Under the pieces are notes generated by a model. That model did no database searches, was not told the origin of the DNA, and saw nothing but the letters and a program-made list of their open reading frames with translations. The translations under genes were made by a program, and so were the position numbers. A stretch of 12,804 nt of DNA. It comes from an uncultured Eubacterium sp. GTDB lineage: Bacteria > Bacillota > Clostridia > Lachnospirales > Lachnospiraceae. Shown here piece after piece: positions 7,766 through 12,804 of this stretch. Each line of letters starts with the position of its first letter. Within the stretch, counting starts at the first letter, position 1. The stretch is taken from assembly GCA_910589595.1 (NCBI GenBank), contig CAJUTM010000041.1, positions 1-12,804 on the forward strand, written 5' to 3'.

Positions 7766-8485
7766 TTATATCGGAAGCATCACTTCCGTGACAAACACGC
7801 CCGGTTCATTTTTACGGTTTACATAACCGTCATACTTCTCAGTTATGCGGTCAATGCGCTGCAAACCAAAACCGTGCTCGCCTTGTTTTCGAGTGATAAA
7901 ATCCGCCAGTTTTTGACGTCTTGATTCATTCGTGGAATTGCTGACGGAAATATAGAGCTGTTTACGGTAGATTCCCATGTATATACGCAAAAAGCGTTTT
8001 TCACTCTGTACCCGCATACAGGATTCTATCGCATTATCCAGAAGATTTCCCAAGATTGCACAGAGGTCTACATCACTTACCGACAATGCTTTCGGTACGC
8101 GCGCCGTACAATTAACGGAAATCTCGTTTTTTCTGGCAATTGACACTTTACTGCTGACGATAGCATCAGCGCTTACGTTCCCCGTACGGATGGCAATATC
8201 AATACTGTCCAAATCTTCTTCGAGATGGCTCAGATATGTCAATGCCTCGTCAATCCGTTTCAGCGACAGATACGCGTTCATCGTCTGCATATGATTGTGG
8301 TAATCATGCCGCCACCCGCGCATTGTCTCGTAAATATTCTGAACTTCCTCTCTTTGCTTCGCCAGCACCTTATCCTGATAATCCTCCATTTTCTTCATCT
8401 CAGAATTTCTTACAAGAATCGCTGTTACAAGAGCCGTCAGTGCAACCGCTAATATTAATATGATAATTTGTATTTCCATACTCAT
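7766..8485 (-). CDS. Short GHKL-type sensor histidine kinase
   Basis: A 239-residue kinase starting at 8485. Residues 5-25 form a single membrane helix, followed by a short coiled linker. The phosphoacceptor box RHDYHNH has His60, and the GHKL ATPase domain shows the N-box GNLLDNAIE (146-154) and G-box GFGLQRI (205-211). This matches the AgrC/VirS-type kinase class, but AgrC-like members normally carry five to seven membrane helices as sensor. Here there is one helix and almost no outer domain. The frame is open to 8551, but 8485 is preferred: it has an AAGGGGAG ribosome binding site 7 nt upstream and gives an ATGA overlap with the regulator stop codon. It should phosphorylate the LytTR regulator encoded upstream. 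With no evident sensor it may depend on a partner, perhaps the neighbouring exporters; that last point is inference. Confidence 0.9.
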   Translation of the reverse strand: MSMEIQIIILILAVALTALVTAILVRNSEMKKMEDYQDKVLAKQREEVQNIYETMRGWRHDYHNHMQTMNAYLSLKRIDEALTYLSHLEEDLDSIDIAIRTGNVSADAIVSSKVSIARKNEISVNCTARVPKALSVSDVDLCAILGNLLDNAIESCMRVQSEKRFLRIYMGIYRKQLYISVSNSTNESRRQKLADFITRKQGEHGFGLQRIDRITEKYDGYVNRKNEPGVFVTEVMLPI

Positions 8486-9213
8486 AAGGAGTCTCCCCTT
8501 TCTCTCTCCTGATAGTACTCGATAAATGCCTGATTGATTGCCTTGTAACAACTCTTGCTAACAGGTAATGTTTCCCCATTGTCCAAAAAACATTCCAAAC
8601 GGCCAATCCTCTCTATATGGCTTATATTCGCATACAATCCCCGGCGTACCACGACAAAACCCTGCCTTTCAAATTGTTTTGCTATGGAAGAAAGACTGGA
8701 CTTCCAGCGGTTAGCTTCGTGTGCTGTATGAATGTTTACATAGTGCCCCTCAGATTCAATGTAATATATATCAGAAAAGGGAATACGCTTCGTACAACCA
8801 GACGCCTGATACAGAAAGTATTTTGTCTCACCTGATTCGATTTCATCACAAATTTTTTCAAGTAATTCAAATAGAACTTCTTCCCGAACAGGTTTTAGTA
8901 AATAACGCACCGCACCTACTTCGTATCCCTCTATCGCATAGTCTTTCAATCCGGTGAGAAAAACAATATAAGCCTCTTTCTCTTTCTCGCGAATCTTTTT
9001 TGCCAAATCCATCCCATTCATTTTTCCCAATTGAATATCCAGAATAAACAGATGGTAAGGCTCTATATCTTCCTGACTAATCAGAAACTGCTCTGCACTT
9101 ATATAGGTATCTACAAAAATTGTCCTCTGATGCTTTTTAGCATAAGTTTTTATTAATCCGGTAATATATTCTGATTGTGGCTTCTCATCCTCACAAAATG
9201 CAATGCGTACCAT
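8482..9213 (-). CDS. LytTR-family response regulator
   Basis: A 243-residue response regulator of the AgrA/LytR/VirR type. The receiver domain (1-120) has the acidic pocket CEDE (7-10), phosphoacceptor Asp59 in LFILDIQLG, Thr87 and Lys107 in YLLKPV. The LytTR DNA-binding domain occupies about residues 135-235, with typical IYYIESEGHYVNIHT and RRGLYANISHI segments. The start has a GGGAGG ribosome binding site 5 nt upstream. The stop overlaps the kinase start in ATGA. It heads the cluster and diverges from the CotF-like gene across a 109-bp spacer in which I find no convincing -35/-10 pair. By position it probably regulates the ABC array. Known relatives control bacteriocins, virulence factors or quorum sensing, but no peptide pheromone gene is visible here. 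Confidence 0.93.
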   Translation of the reverse strand: MVRIAFCEDEKPQSEYITGLIKTYAKKHQRTIFVDTYISAEQFLISQEDIEPYHLFILDIQLGKMNGMDLAKKIREKEKEAYIVFLTGLKDYAIEGYEVGAVRYLLKPVREEVLFELLEKICDEIESGETKYFLYQASGCTKRIPFSDIYYIESEGHYVNIHTAHEANRWKSSLSSIAKQFERQGFVVVRRGLYANISHIERIGRLECFLDNGETLPVSKSCYKAINQAFIEYYQERERGDSL

Positions 9214-9322
9214 GGCCGCCTCCCAATATTAAAACTGTTATAAAATGATGTTGTGGTAACCTCATATGTATAAATTTCCCTTTTCATGCCCATACTATCA
9301 CAAAACCTAAAGGAGGGCAATT

Positions 9323-9781
9323 ATGCAATTAACAGAACAGGAAAAAACAGTTATCAAAGATCTTCAGACTCAAGAGCAGACTTGTATTGAGAAATACCGC
9401 TTCTATGAAAATTCAGCAAAGGACCCACAGTTGAAAAACCTCTTTCATCGAATCGGTAATGAGGAGCAAGAGCATTTCGATTCTCTTGCGCAGGTACTCA
9501 AAGGTGAAGTTCCTAATGTAGAAGCAGCCCGCAGCGGTATGGAAGGCTTTTCCCCGACTACCACATACGAGGCTGGTGATAATTCAGAAAATAAGCGCCA
9601 TGACCAATTTCTCTGTACCGACACAATCGCAACGGAGAAACTTGTTTCCGGCACTTATAATACCGAACTGTTCGCCTTTGGCGCAGCCGCTATCCGCCGC
9701 CTGCTCAATCACATTCAGACAGAAGAGCAGAACCATGCGGAAATGATTTATAAGTATAAGACGGCAAACGGAATGGCATAA
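9323..9781 (+). CDS. CotF-type spore coat / ferritin-like protein
   Basis: A 152-residue, mostly helical protein of the Coat_F/ferritin-like class common in spore-forming Bacillota. Two EExxH motifs occur, EEQEH (47-51) and EEQNH (134-138). Additional glutamates on the other helices (Glu18, Glu105) give the residue pattern of a four-helix di-iron bundle. The segment LCTDTIATEKLVSGTYNTE followed by a helix ending in EEQNHAE is characteristic of the CotF group. The ribosome binding site AGGAGGG (9311-9317) is strong and well spaced. The gene stands alone, diverging from the regulator gene and ending in a strong terminator. It could be a coat component expressed in sporulation or a metal-binding stress protein; whether it binds metal cannot be decided from sequence. 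Confidence 0.88.
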   Translation: MQLTEQEKTVIKDLQTQEQTCIEKYRFYENSAKDPQLKNLFHRIGNEEQEHFDSLAQVLKGEVPNVEAARSGMEGFSPTTTYEAGDNSENKRHDQFLCTDTIATEKLVSGTYNTELFAFGAAAIRRLLNHIQTEEQNHAEMIYKYKTANGMA

Positions 9782-9782
9782 G

Positions 9783-9832
9783 AAAAAACTGACGTACCAG
9801 AAATGTTTAATCGCTGGTGCGTCAGTTTTTTT
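9783..9832. terminator. Bidirectional intrinsic terminator
   Basis: ACTGACGTACCAG (9788-9800) pairs with CTGGTGCGTCAGT (9814-9826), 13 base pairs including one G-U, around a 13-nt loop. It is flanked by six A before and seven T after. The A/T flanks give a U-tract on both strands. It therefore ends the CotF-like transcript and the convergent acetyltransferase transcript. Confidence 0.92.
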
Positions 9833-9874
9833 CTGTTTAATTCTACAATAGAACTGCATTAACATAACCACTTC

Positions 9875-10417
9875 TTATAAAGTATACCTCATCTCATGCC
9901 ATTCCTCGCCGCCCCATGTCGAGTTAGCGATTCCCCCATCGGTGAAGCCGAATTTTTCATACATTTTTATTTTGGCATTCAGGCAGGTAAGAAAAACTGT
10001 TTCCCGATTTCTCTCCTTTTCCCTTTTCAGATACTGAAATACAAGTTCCCTGCCAAGACCCTGATTGCGATATTCCGGCAGTACATCTAAGCCGAGCAGC
10101 ATAATATTTTTCCCCTGCGGATTATATAAACGGATATCGGTAAAAAATTCATCCCGAAAAGCGTCTTCATTCGTAGCAATCCCATTCAAAAATCCTGCTA
10201 TCTTTCCTTTTTGCTTATCGACTGCCACTAAAAACAGCTCGGACGCTGCAGCAATTCTTTCTCGAATGCTTGTATCGGAACAAGCTTCATTGGGCGGAAA
10301 ACAAATCCGCTCAATTTCTGCTGCCTGTCCTGCCTCACTCTGTTCTATGTTACGAAATGCAAATCTTTCCATAAGAGACAATAGTTCTTTTTCCTGTATG
10401 CCAGATTGTTTGTTCAT
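9875..10417 (-). CDS. GNAT-family N-acetyltransferase, AANAT-like
   Basis: A 180-residue acetyl-CoA-dependent acetyltransferase. The N-terminal part has the segment EIERICFPPNEACSDTSI (34-51), as in bacterial proteins related to arylalkylamine N-acetyltransferase. Motif A is LGLDVLPEYRNQGLG (108-122), with RNQGLG as the acetyl-CoA pyrophosphate-binding loop. The C-terminal KMYEKFGF (151-158) is the usual GNAT motif B segment. The start at 10417 has an AAAGGAAAGGA ribosome binding site about 8 nt upstream and a strong promoter at 10451-10478. A later Met16 also fits the fold but lacks a site. It is monocistronic and convergent with the CotF-like gene. The acceptor substrate is unknown; a small amine is the family-based guess. 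Confidence 0.9.
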   Translation of the reverse strand: MNKQSGIQEKELLSLMERFAFRNIEQSEAGQAAEIERICFPPNEACSDTSIRERIAAASELFLVAVDKQKGKIAGFLNGIATNEDAFRDEFFTDIRLYNPQGKNIMLLGLDVLPEYRNQGLGRELVFQYLKREKERNRETVFLTCLNAKIKMYEKFGFTDGGIANSTWGGEEWHEMRYTL

Positions 10418-10450
10418 ATGACAAATCCTTTCCTTTATTCATTTAATTTT

Positions 10451-10478
10451 ATTGTACTAATCCCCCCTTAAAAGTCAA
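10451..10478 (-). promoter_or_regulatory. Sigma-A-type promoter for the AANAT-like gene
   Basis: Read on the minus strand: TTGACT (10478-10473), 16-bp spacer containing a G6 run, TACAAT (10456-10451). Both hexamers match consensus at 5 of 6. It lies about 35 bp upstream of the start codon at 10417 and abuts the AraC remnant. Confidence 0.75.
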
Positions 10479-10479
10479 G

Positions 10480-10690
10480 AAATTTTCACTAATCCATCAG
10501 CATACACCAATCGTACAGCGCATGATGAACTATATGGAAGCATACATATTGGATTCGATTCCCTTGCCCATATTTTTTCCCACAACAAATACTACTTATG
10601 CCACATTTTTAAAGAAGAGACCGGCACGACAATTTATAACTATTTACTGCTGCTACGCATTGCGCCTGTCTGCGTTAAAACGTTGATTTG
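10480..10690 (+). pseudogene. Frameshifted fragment of an AraC-family DNA-binding domain
   Basis: Two plus-strand frames together read as part of an AraC/XylS helix-turn-helix domain. The first (10495 on) gives VQRMMNYMEAYILDSIPLPIF, the usual start of the domain. The second (from 10578) gives SHNKYYLCHIFKEETG followed by TTIYNYLLLLRIA, the second helix-turn-helix start with its classic FKEETG motif. About six residues that normally join them are missing and the frame changes, so a small deletion is likely. After RIA the similarity ends, and neither the N-terminal sensor domain nor the last helix is present. It is therefore a relic, not a gene. The intact ancestor may have regulated the acetyltransferase gene downstream on the same strand; that is a guess. 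The rest of 10691-10758 shows nothing recognisable. Confidence 0.75.
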
Positions 10691-10758
10691 TTTATTTTGT
10701 GAATTGGTTCTTATGGTATCTTTGTTTGAAAGAAATTATGGAATTATATTGAATGGCA

Positions 10759-10767
10759 TGGTATACT
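10759..10767 (+). promoter_or_regulatory. Extended -10 promoter for the second acetyltransferase
   Basis: TG-G-TATACT (10759-10767) is an extended -10 element 43 bp upstream of the start codon. No good -35 is seen at 16-18 bp spacing. An AAAGGAG ribosome binding site follows at 10800-10806. Confidence 0.5.
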
Positions 10768-10810
10768 ATTTATGTTTCTTAGAACAAAACTATGTTTATA
10801 AAGGAGTACA

Positions 10811-11344
10811 ATGATTGAATTAGTAAAGGCTGGTACGTCGGATGCTTTGGTGATAAATAGTATCTCGAAACGTTCATTCGAAAGTGATGTAGCGGTAGGA
10901 GCTCTTATCAAAGGAGGCCCTCCCGGGTATATGTCGATACAGTTTCATACAAAAATGGCAAGGTCAAATCATTTATACAAATTGTTACTGGATGGGCTTA
11001 TTATAGGCGCTGCTATTCTTTTTGCGGAGGGAGACAAGCTTACCATAGGAAGAATATTTATTAGTCCGGAACACCATAAAAAGGGATATGGTGTTTATAT
11101 GATGCAGGAAATCGAGGCAATGTTTCCTACTGTAAAAGAAATTTATCTTGACACGCCTATTTGGAATATTCGCACAAATTCTTTCTATCAAAAGCTGGGA
11201 TATACCGAATATAAGAGAGACAAGGAGTTTGTTTATTATACAAAAAAAGAAACCGTTGACTGGGACAGTTTCTCTATTCCCAGCGAGAGAGACGCCGATG
11301 TAGAAAATTATATGAAAGAAATACGTGATAAGGACAGATTATAA
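10811..11344 (+). CDS. GNAT-family N-acetyltransferase
   Basis: A 177-residue protein with the GNAT core. Motif A is TIGRIFISPEHHKKGYG (78-94), with KKGYG as the acetyl-CoA loop. Motif B is IRTNSFYQKLGY (120-131), in which Tyr126 is in the usual position of the general acid. The C-terminal tail (about 150-177) is charged and lies outside the core. The ribosome binding site AAAGGAG ends 4 nt before the start, slightly close but acceptable. It is not similar to the acetyltransferase at 9875-10417 beyond the fold motifs, so the two are not a recent duplication. It stands alone between an AraC relic and a toxin-antitoxin pair. Acceptor substrate unknown. Confidence 0.88.
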   Translation: MIELVKAGTSDALVINSISKRSFESDVAVGALIKGGPPGYMSIQFHTKMARSNHLYKLLLDGLIIGAAILFAEGDKLTIGRIFISPEHHKKGYGVYMMQEIEAMFPTVKEIYLDTPIWNIRTNSFYQKLGYTEYKRDKEFVYYTKKETVDWDSFSIPSERDADVENYMKEIRDKDRL

Positions 11345-11398
11345 ATTTGTTTATTCTTTACTTTCTTAAAATTCGCTTACGAATACCACAACGGGAAT

Positions 11399-11433
11399 GA
11401 GATGCTTGCATAGAAATTTTTATCTCTTTTTTT
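11399..11433 (+). terminator. Weak hairpin-T-run, possible terminator
   Basis: GAGAT (11399-11403) pairs with ATCTC (11422-11426), with one further G-U pair and a long loop of about 17 nt, followed by seven T. It lies 55 bp after the acetyltransferase stop. The stem is short, so termination here is uncertain. The remainder of 11345-11481 holds only a small ATTCG-CTTA-CGAAT palindrome at 11371-11384. Confidence 0.35.
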
Positions 11434-11481
11434 CCTACTGGCATTATAGCATATGCAGGGAGCACATGCCTTTTCTTTTGG

Positions 11482-11754
11482 CTATAACCCGAACAAATCC
11501 GCATGGGTGCCAGTTCTGTCAAGATATAATTCATTTTCGTACAGCCGGTATATAAGCAACCAATCAGGGGAAATGTGGCACTCCCGACGTCCGGTATAAT
11601 TTCCCTTTAAGGCATGGTCTTTATTTTTCAGTGGAAGCGGAGCCGGTATTCGTAACGTGTCCACTATGGCATTTAGCAGGCTGATATTGTAATTGCGCTT
11701 TTGGCATAGCTTTAGGTCACGCTTGAATTGTGATGTCAGATTGAGTTTTAACAT
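11482..11754 (-). CDS. yafQ: YafQ-family toxin (RelE superfamily mRNA interferase)
   Basis: A 90-residue protein with the RelE-type fold pattern. Residues known to matter in E. coli YafQ all have counterparts at a constant offset of three: His47, His60, Asp64 with Trp65, His84 and Phe88 (H50, H63, D67-W68, H87, F91 in E. coli). The segment RRECHISPDWLLIYR is the family hallmark. Such toxins cut mRNA at the ribosome and are held inactive by their antitoxin. The gene starts 3 bp after the antitoxin stop. Its ribosome binding site GGAGGAA is built from the last two antitoxin codons, so toxin translation is probably coupled to antitoxin translation. Nothing suggests inactivation. Confidence 0.9.
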   Translation of the reverse strand: MLKLNLTSQFKRDLKLCQKRNYNISLLNAIVDTLRIPAPLPLKNKDHALKGNYTGRRECHISPDWLLIYRLYENELYLDRTGTHADLFGL

Positions 11755-11757
11755 AGC

Positions 11758-12000
11758 TTATTCCTCCAGAATCTGGGCAAACAATTCCTCTGTTGAACCC
11801 TCAAAGTGCTGCCCGTTTCCGGTTCTTATCATTTCATCCGTTTCAGCCATTGCTGCAATTGTCTCTGCATTTGGCTTGAAATCCGGATATATGTCAAGTC
11901 CGGACATTTCCCCCAGTCCTTCGAGCATATTGATAACGAAAATCATTTTGTCGTCCGGCAGGCGGTCAATCATATTTTTGGCAATTTCCTGATAGTTCAT
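11758..12000 (-). CDS. Antitoxin partner of the YafQ-type toxin
   Basis: An 80-residue acidic protein directly upstream of the toxin gene. The N-terminus (MNYQEIAKNMIDRLPDDKMIFVINMLEG, described here in parts: helix 2-13, then LPDDKMIFVINML) is a short helical segment likely to dimerise. The C-terminal NAETIAAMAETDEMI and FEGSTEELFAQILEE resemble the toxin-wrapping tail of RelB/DinJ-type antitoxins. I do not see a clear ribbon-helix-helix motif at the N-terminus, so DNA binding and autoregulation are uncertain. The start has an AAAGGAAG ribosome binding site 8 nt upstream. Antitoxin-first order is the common one for this family. Confidence 0.85.
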   Translation of the reverse strand: MNYQEIAKNMIDRLPDDKMIFVINMLEGLGEMSGLDIYPDFKPNAETIAAMAETDEMIRTGNGQHFEGSTEELFAQILEE

Positions 12001-12023
12001 AGTATACGCTTCCTTTCTTGGTT

Positions 12024-12052
12024 ATTGTATGCAGCAGCAAATGTTGTATTCA
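12024..12052 (-). promoter_or_regulatory. Possible promoter of the toxin-antitoxin operon
   Basis: On the minus strand TGAATA (12052-12047), 17 bp, TACAAT (12029-12024). The -10 is good (5 of 6), the -35 poor (3 of 6). It lies 24 bp upstream of the antitoxin start. A GTATAC palindrome sits between it and the start codon. The rest of 12001-12113 shows no gene. Confidence 0.35.
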
Positions 12053-12113
12053 CTTGTTGGCATTACCTATATTGGATGTTCGTCTAATAATAAATTGCTA
12101 ATGGCTGTTACCT

Positions 12114-12264
12114 TTATTCTGCGCGTTTGAGAATATGTTTCCTATTTTTTGAAACTGGCAGGAGTTTTTTAATATCCTCCATAGTTAAAACAAAGCATTG
12201 TTCGGGGTCTGATGGTTTTTTCAGCAATGTTGAGCATTGCCCGAACTTTGTTAGGAACTGACAT
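12114..12264 (-). pseudogene. Remnant of a small putative helix-turn-helix regulator, frameshifted
   Basis: A start at 12264, with GAGAGGG 8 nt upstream and a good promoter behind it, reads MSVPNKVRAMLNIAEK. This resembles the N-terminus of small XRE-like proteins common in Lachnospiraceae. That frame soon ends at 12169. In the next frame the sequence reads LKKPSDPEQCFVLTMEDIKK and then LLPVSKNRKHILKRAE to a stop at 12114, which looks like a genuine charged C-terminus. The middle of the domain is missing, so an internal deletion with a frame change is the simplest reading. A 55-codon frame in that second register starts at 12281 without a ribosome binding site; it is less likely to be a gene. 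Family assignment is from memory of the N-terminal pattern only. Confidence 0.5.
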
Positions 12265-12298
12265 ATTGCATTCCCTCTCATCTTTGTTTGTTATAGAG

Positions 12299-12327
12299 AA
12301 TATAACACAAATGATTATTAAATTCAA
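12299..12327 (-). promoter_or_regulatory. Sigma-A-type promoter of the regulator remnant
   Basis: On the minus strand TTGAAT (12327-12322), 17-bp spacer, TATATT (12304-12299). It is 35 bp upstream of the start at 12264 and follows the ribosome-binding-site-supported remnant, so the control region has outlived the gene. Confidence 0.65.
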
Positions 12328-12343
12328 GAAATAGAAAAAATCA

Positions 12344-12370
12344 AAAATGGAGCCGGAAAGACTCCATTTT
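12344..12370 (-). terminator. Intrinsic terminator after the decayed gene
   Basis: AAAATGGAG and CTCCATTTT form a 9-bp stem with a 9-nt loop. On the minus strand the stem is followed by a T-rich run (TTTTTGATTTTTT including the arm). It separates the decayed gene at 12446-12774 from the regulator remnant and its promoter. The plus-strand side has only four T, so it works best for minus-strand transcripts. Confidence 0.7.
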
Positions 12371-12445
12371 CTATCTACAGGTGACAAACCCGGATTATGG
12401 CATATGCAGTAATCCTTTTCAATATACTCATCACAAAAATTTTAT

Positions 12446-12774
12446 TTAACTCTTTTTCTCCCGCTTAAATGACTGAATTGTTTTCCCTTTAAAGGAAATA
12501 ATTCCCACATCACCTACTGCTATAATCAGTTGATTGCTCTGAAAATTTCAAAGTTTCAATCGTCTCGCAACTTTTTACTATCATTTTGATTTTTAGTAAA
12601 CCATTGAATTGCCTTGTTGTTGGCAAAAACACAATACGGCCCATAAAAAATGGATACATTTTGCGTCTTTCCCTCCTCTAACATCAGTGTGGACGGTGTG
12701 GCTATAATGGCGTTTATCTCGCTAATTGTCGACTTTTGCGCAGCTGTATTATTTAGTGTCTGCTGATTAAGTAG
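12446..12774 (-). pseudogene. Decayed gene of unknown family, two frame changes
   Basis: Minus-strand frames read like one protein broken twice. From 12774 to 12556: NNTAAQKSTISEINAIIATP, then STLMLEEGKTQNVSIFYGPY, then CVFANNKAIQWFTKNQNDSK and KLRDD before a stop. The next frame continues ETIETLKF near 12560-12540. A third frame gives QSNQLIIAVGDVGIISF and KGKTIQSFKREKKS to a stop at 12446. The overlapping joins and coherent alternation of polar and hydrophobic residues argue for real former coding sequence. No in-frame start with a ribosome binding site is seen; the first frame is closed upstream by a stop at 12775-12777. I do not recognise the family. Bases 12371-12445 hold nothing convincing. 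Confidence 0.55.
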
Positions 12775-12804
12775 CTATCTGCAACTTCCAACTCTTACAT
12801 CTGC

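Noticed and set aside
9214..9322. LytTR-type direct repeats and a promoter upstream of the regulator (for example TAACAGTTTTA and TATAAC).
   Set aside because: One half-site resembles the LytTR consensus but no second copy lies at the expected spacing and no -35 fits, so it was not listed as a feature.
9875..11344. The two acetyltransferase genes as a tandem or inverted duplication.
   Set aside because: They share only general GNAT motifs; N-terminal regions and lengths of segments differ, so they are separate families.
12331..12390. Plus-strand reading NGAGKTPFSIYR, which looks like a Walker A motif and a possible ABC fragment.
   Set aside because: It falls exactly on the hairpin AAAATGGAG/CTCCATTTT, is followed by a stop, and no other ATPase motif is near. 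A coincidence produced by the terminator sequence.
1..12804. CRISPR arrays, tRNA or rRNA genes, insertion sequences and riboswitches.
   Set aside because: No regularly spaced repeats, cloverleaf-like segments, transposase coding sequence or recognisable aptamer pattern were seen in either strand.

Overview
The window looks like a chromosomal segment of a spore-forming, low-to-mid GC member of the Bacillota, most likely a Lachnospiraceae-type Clostridia. The grounds are AGGAGG-type ribosome binding sites, A+T-rich sigma-A-like promoters, a CotF-type spore coat/ferritin-like protein, a GHKL/LytTR two-component pair and clostridial-style fused ABC exporters. The genus cannot be told from the sequence alone.

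Left and central part (about 356-9213, all on the minus strand): one long gene cluster. It begins with a LytTR response regulator and a very short GHKL histidine kinase that overlap by 4 bp. After a 109-bp gap come four consecutive full-length ABC exporter half-transporters, each with a membrane domain followed by an ATPase domain. The four fall into two sequence types in the order A1-A2-B1-B2, where A1 resembles B1 and A2 resembles B2. A two-gene heterodimeric exporter has therefore apparently been duplicated as a unit. All four ATPase domains keep Walker A, Q-loop, catalytic glutamate and H-loop, and all four carry SGGE rather than SGGQ in the signature. The gap before A1 holds an extended -10 element with no recognisable -35 and a 16-bp interrupted palindrome just upstream, a plausible target for the adjacent regulator. 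No precursor peptide, maturation enzyme or C39 peptidase was found, so the cargo is unknown. Downstream (1-181, minus) is the 5' end of a putative secreted protein with its own promoter.

Middle (9214-11344): the regulator gene diverges from a CotF/ferritin-like gene. That gene is followed by a strong bidirectional terminator shared with a convergent GNAT acetyltransferase. A second, unrelated GNAT gene lies on the plus strand. Between the two acetyltransferases is a frameshifted fragment of an AraC-type DNA-binding domain.

Right part (11345-12804): a YafQ-family toxin and its RelB/DinJ-like antitoxin (antitoxin first, minus strand), followed by about 800 bp without an intact gene. That stretch holds two gene remnants on the minus strand: a small putative regulator fragment that still has promoter and ribosome binding site, and a decayed gene of unknown family broken by two frame changes. 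A hairpin terminator lies between them. Gene decay beside a toxin-antitoxin module suggests a plastic chromosomal region.
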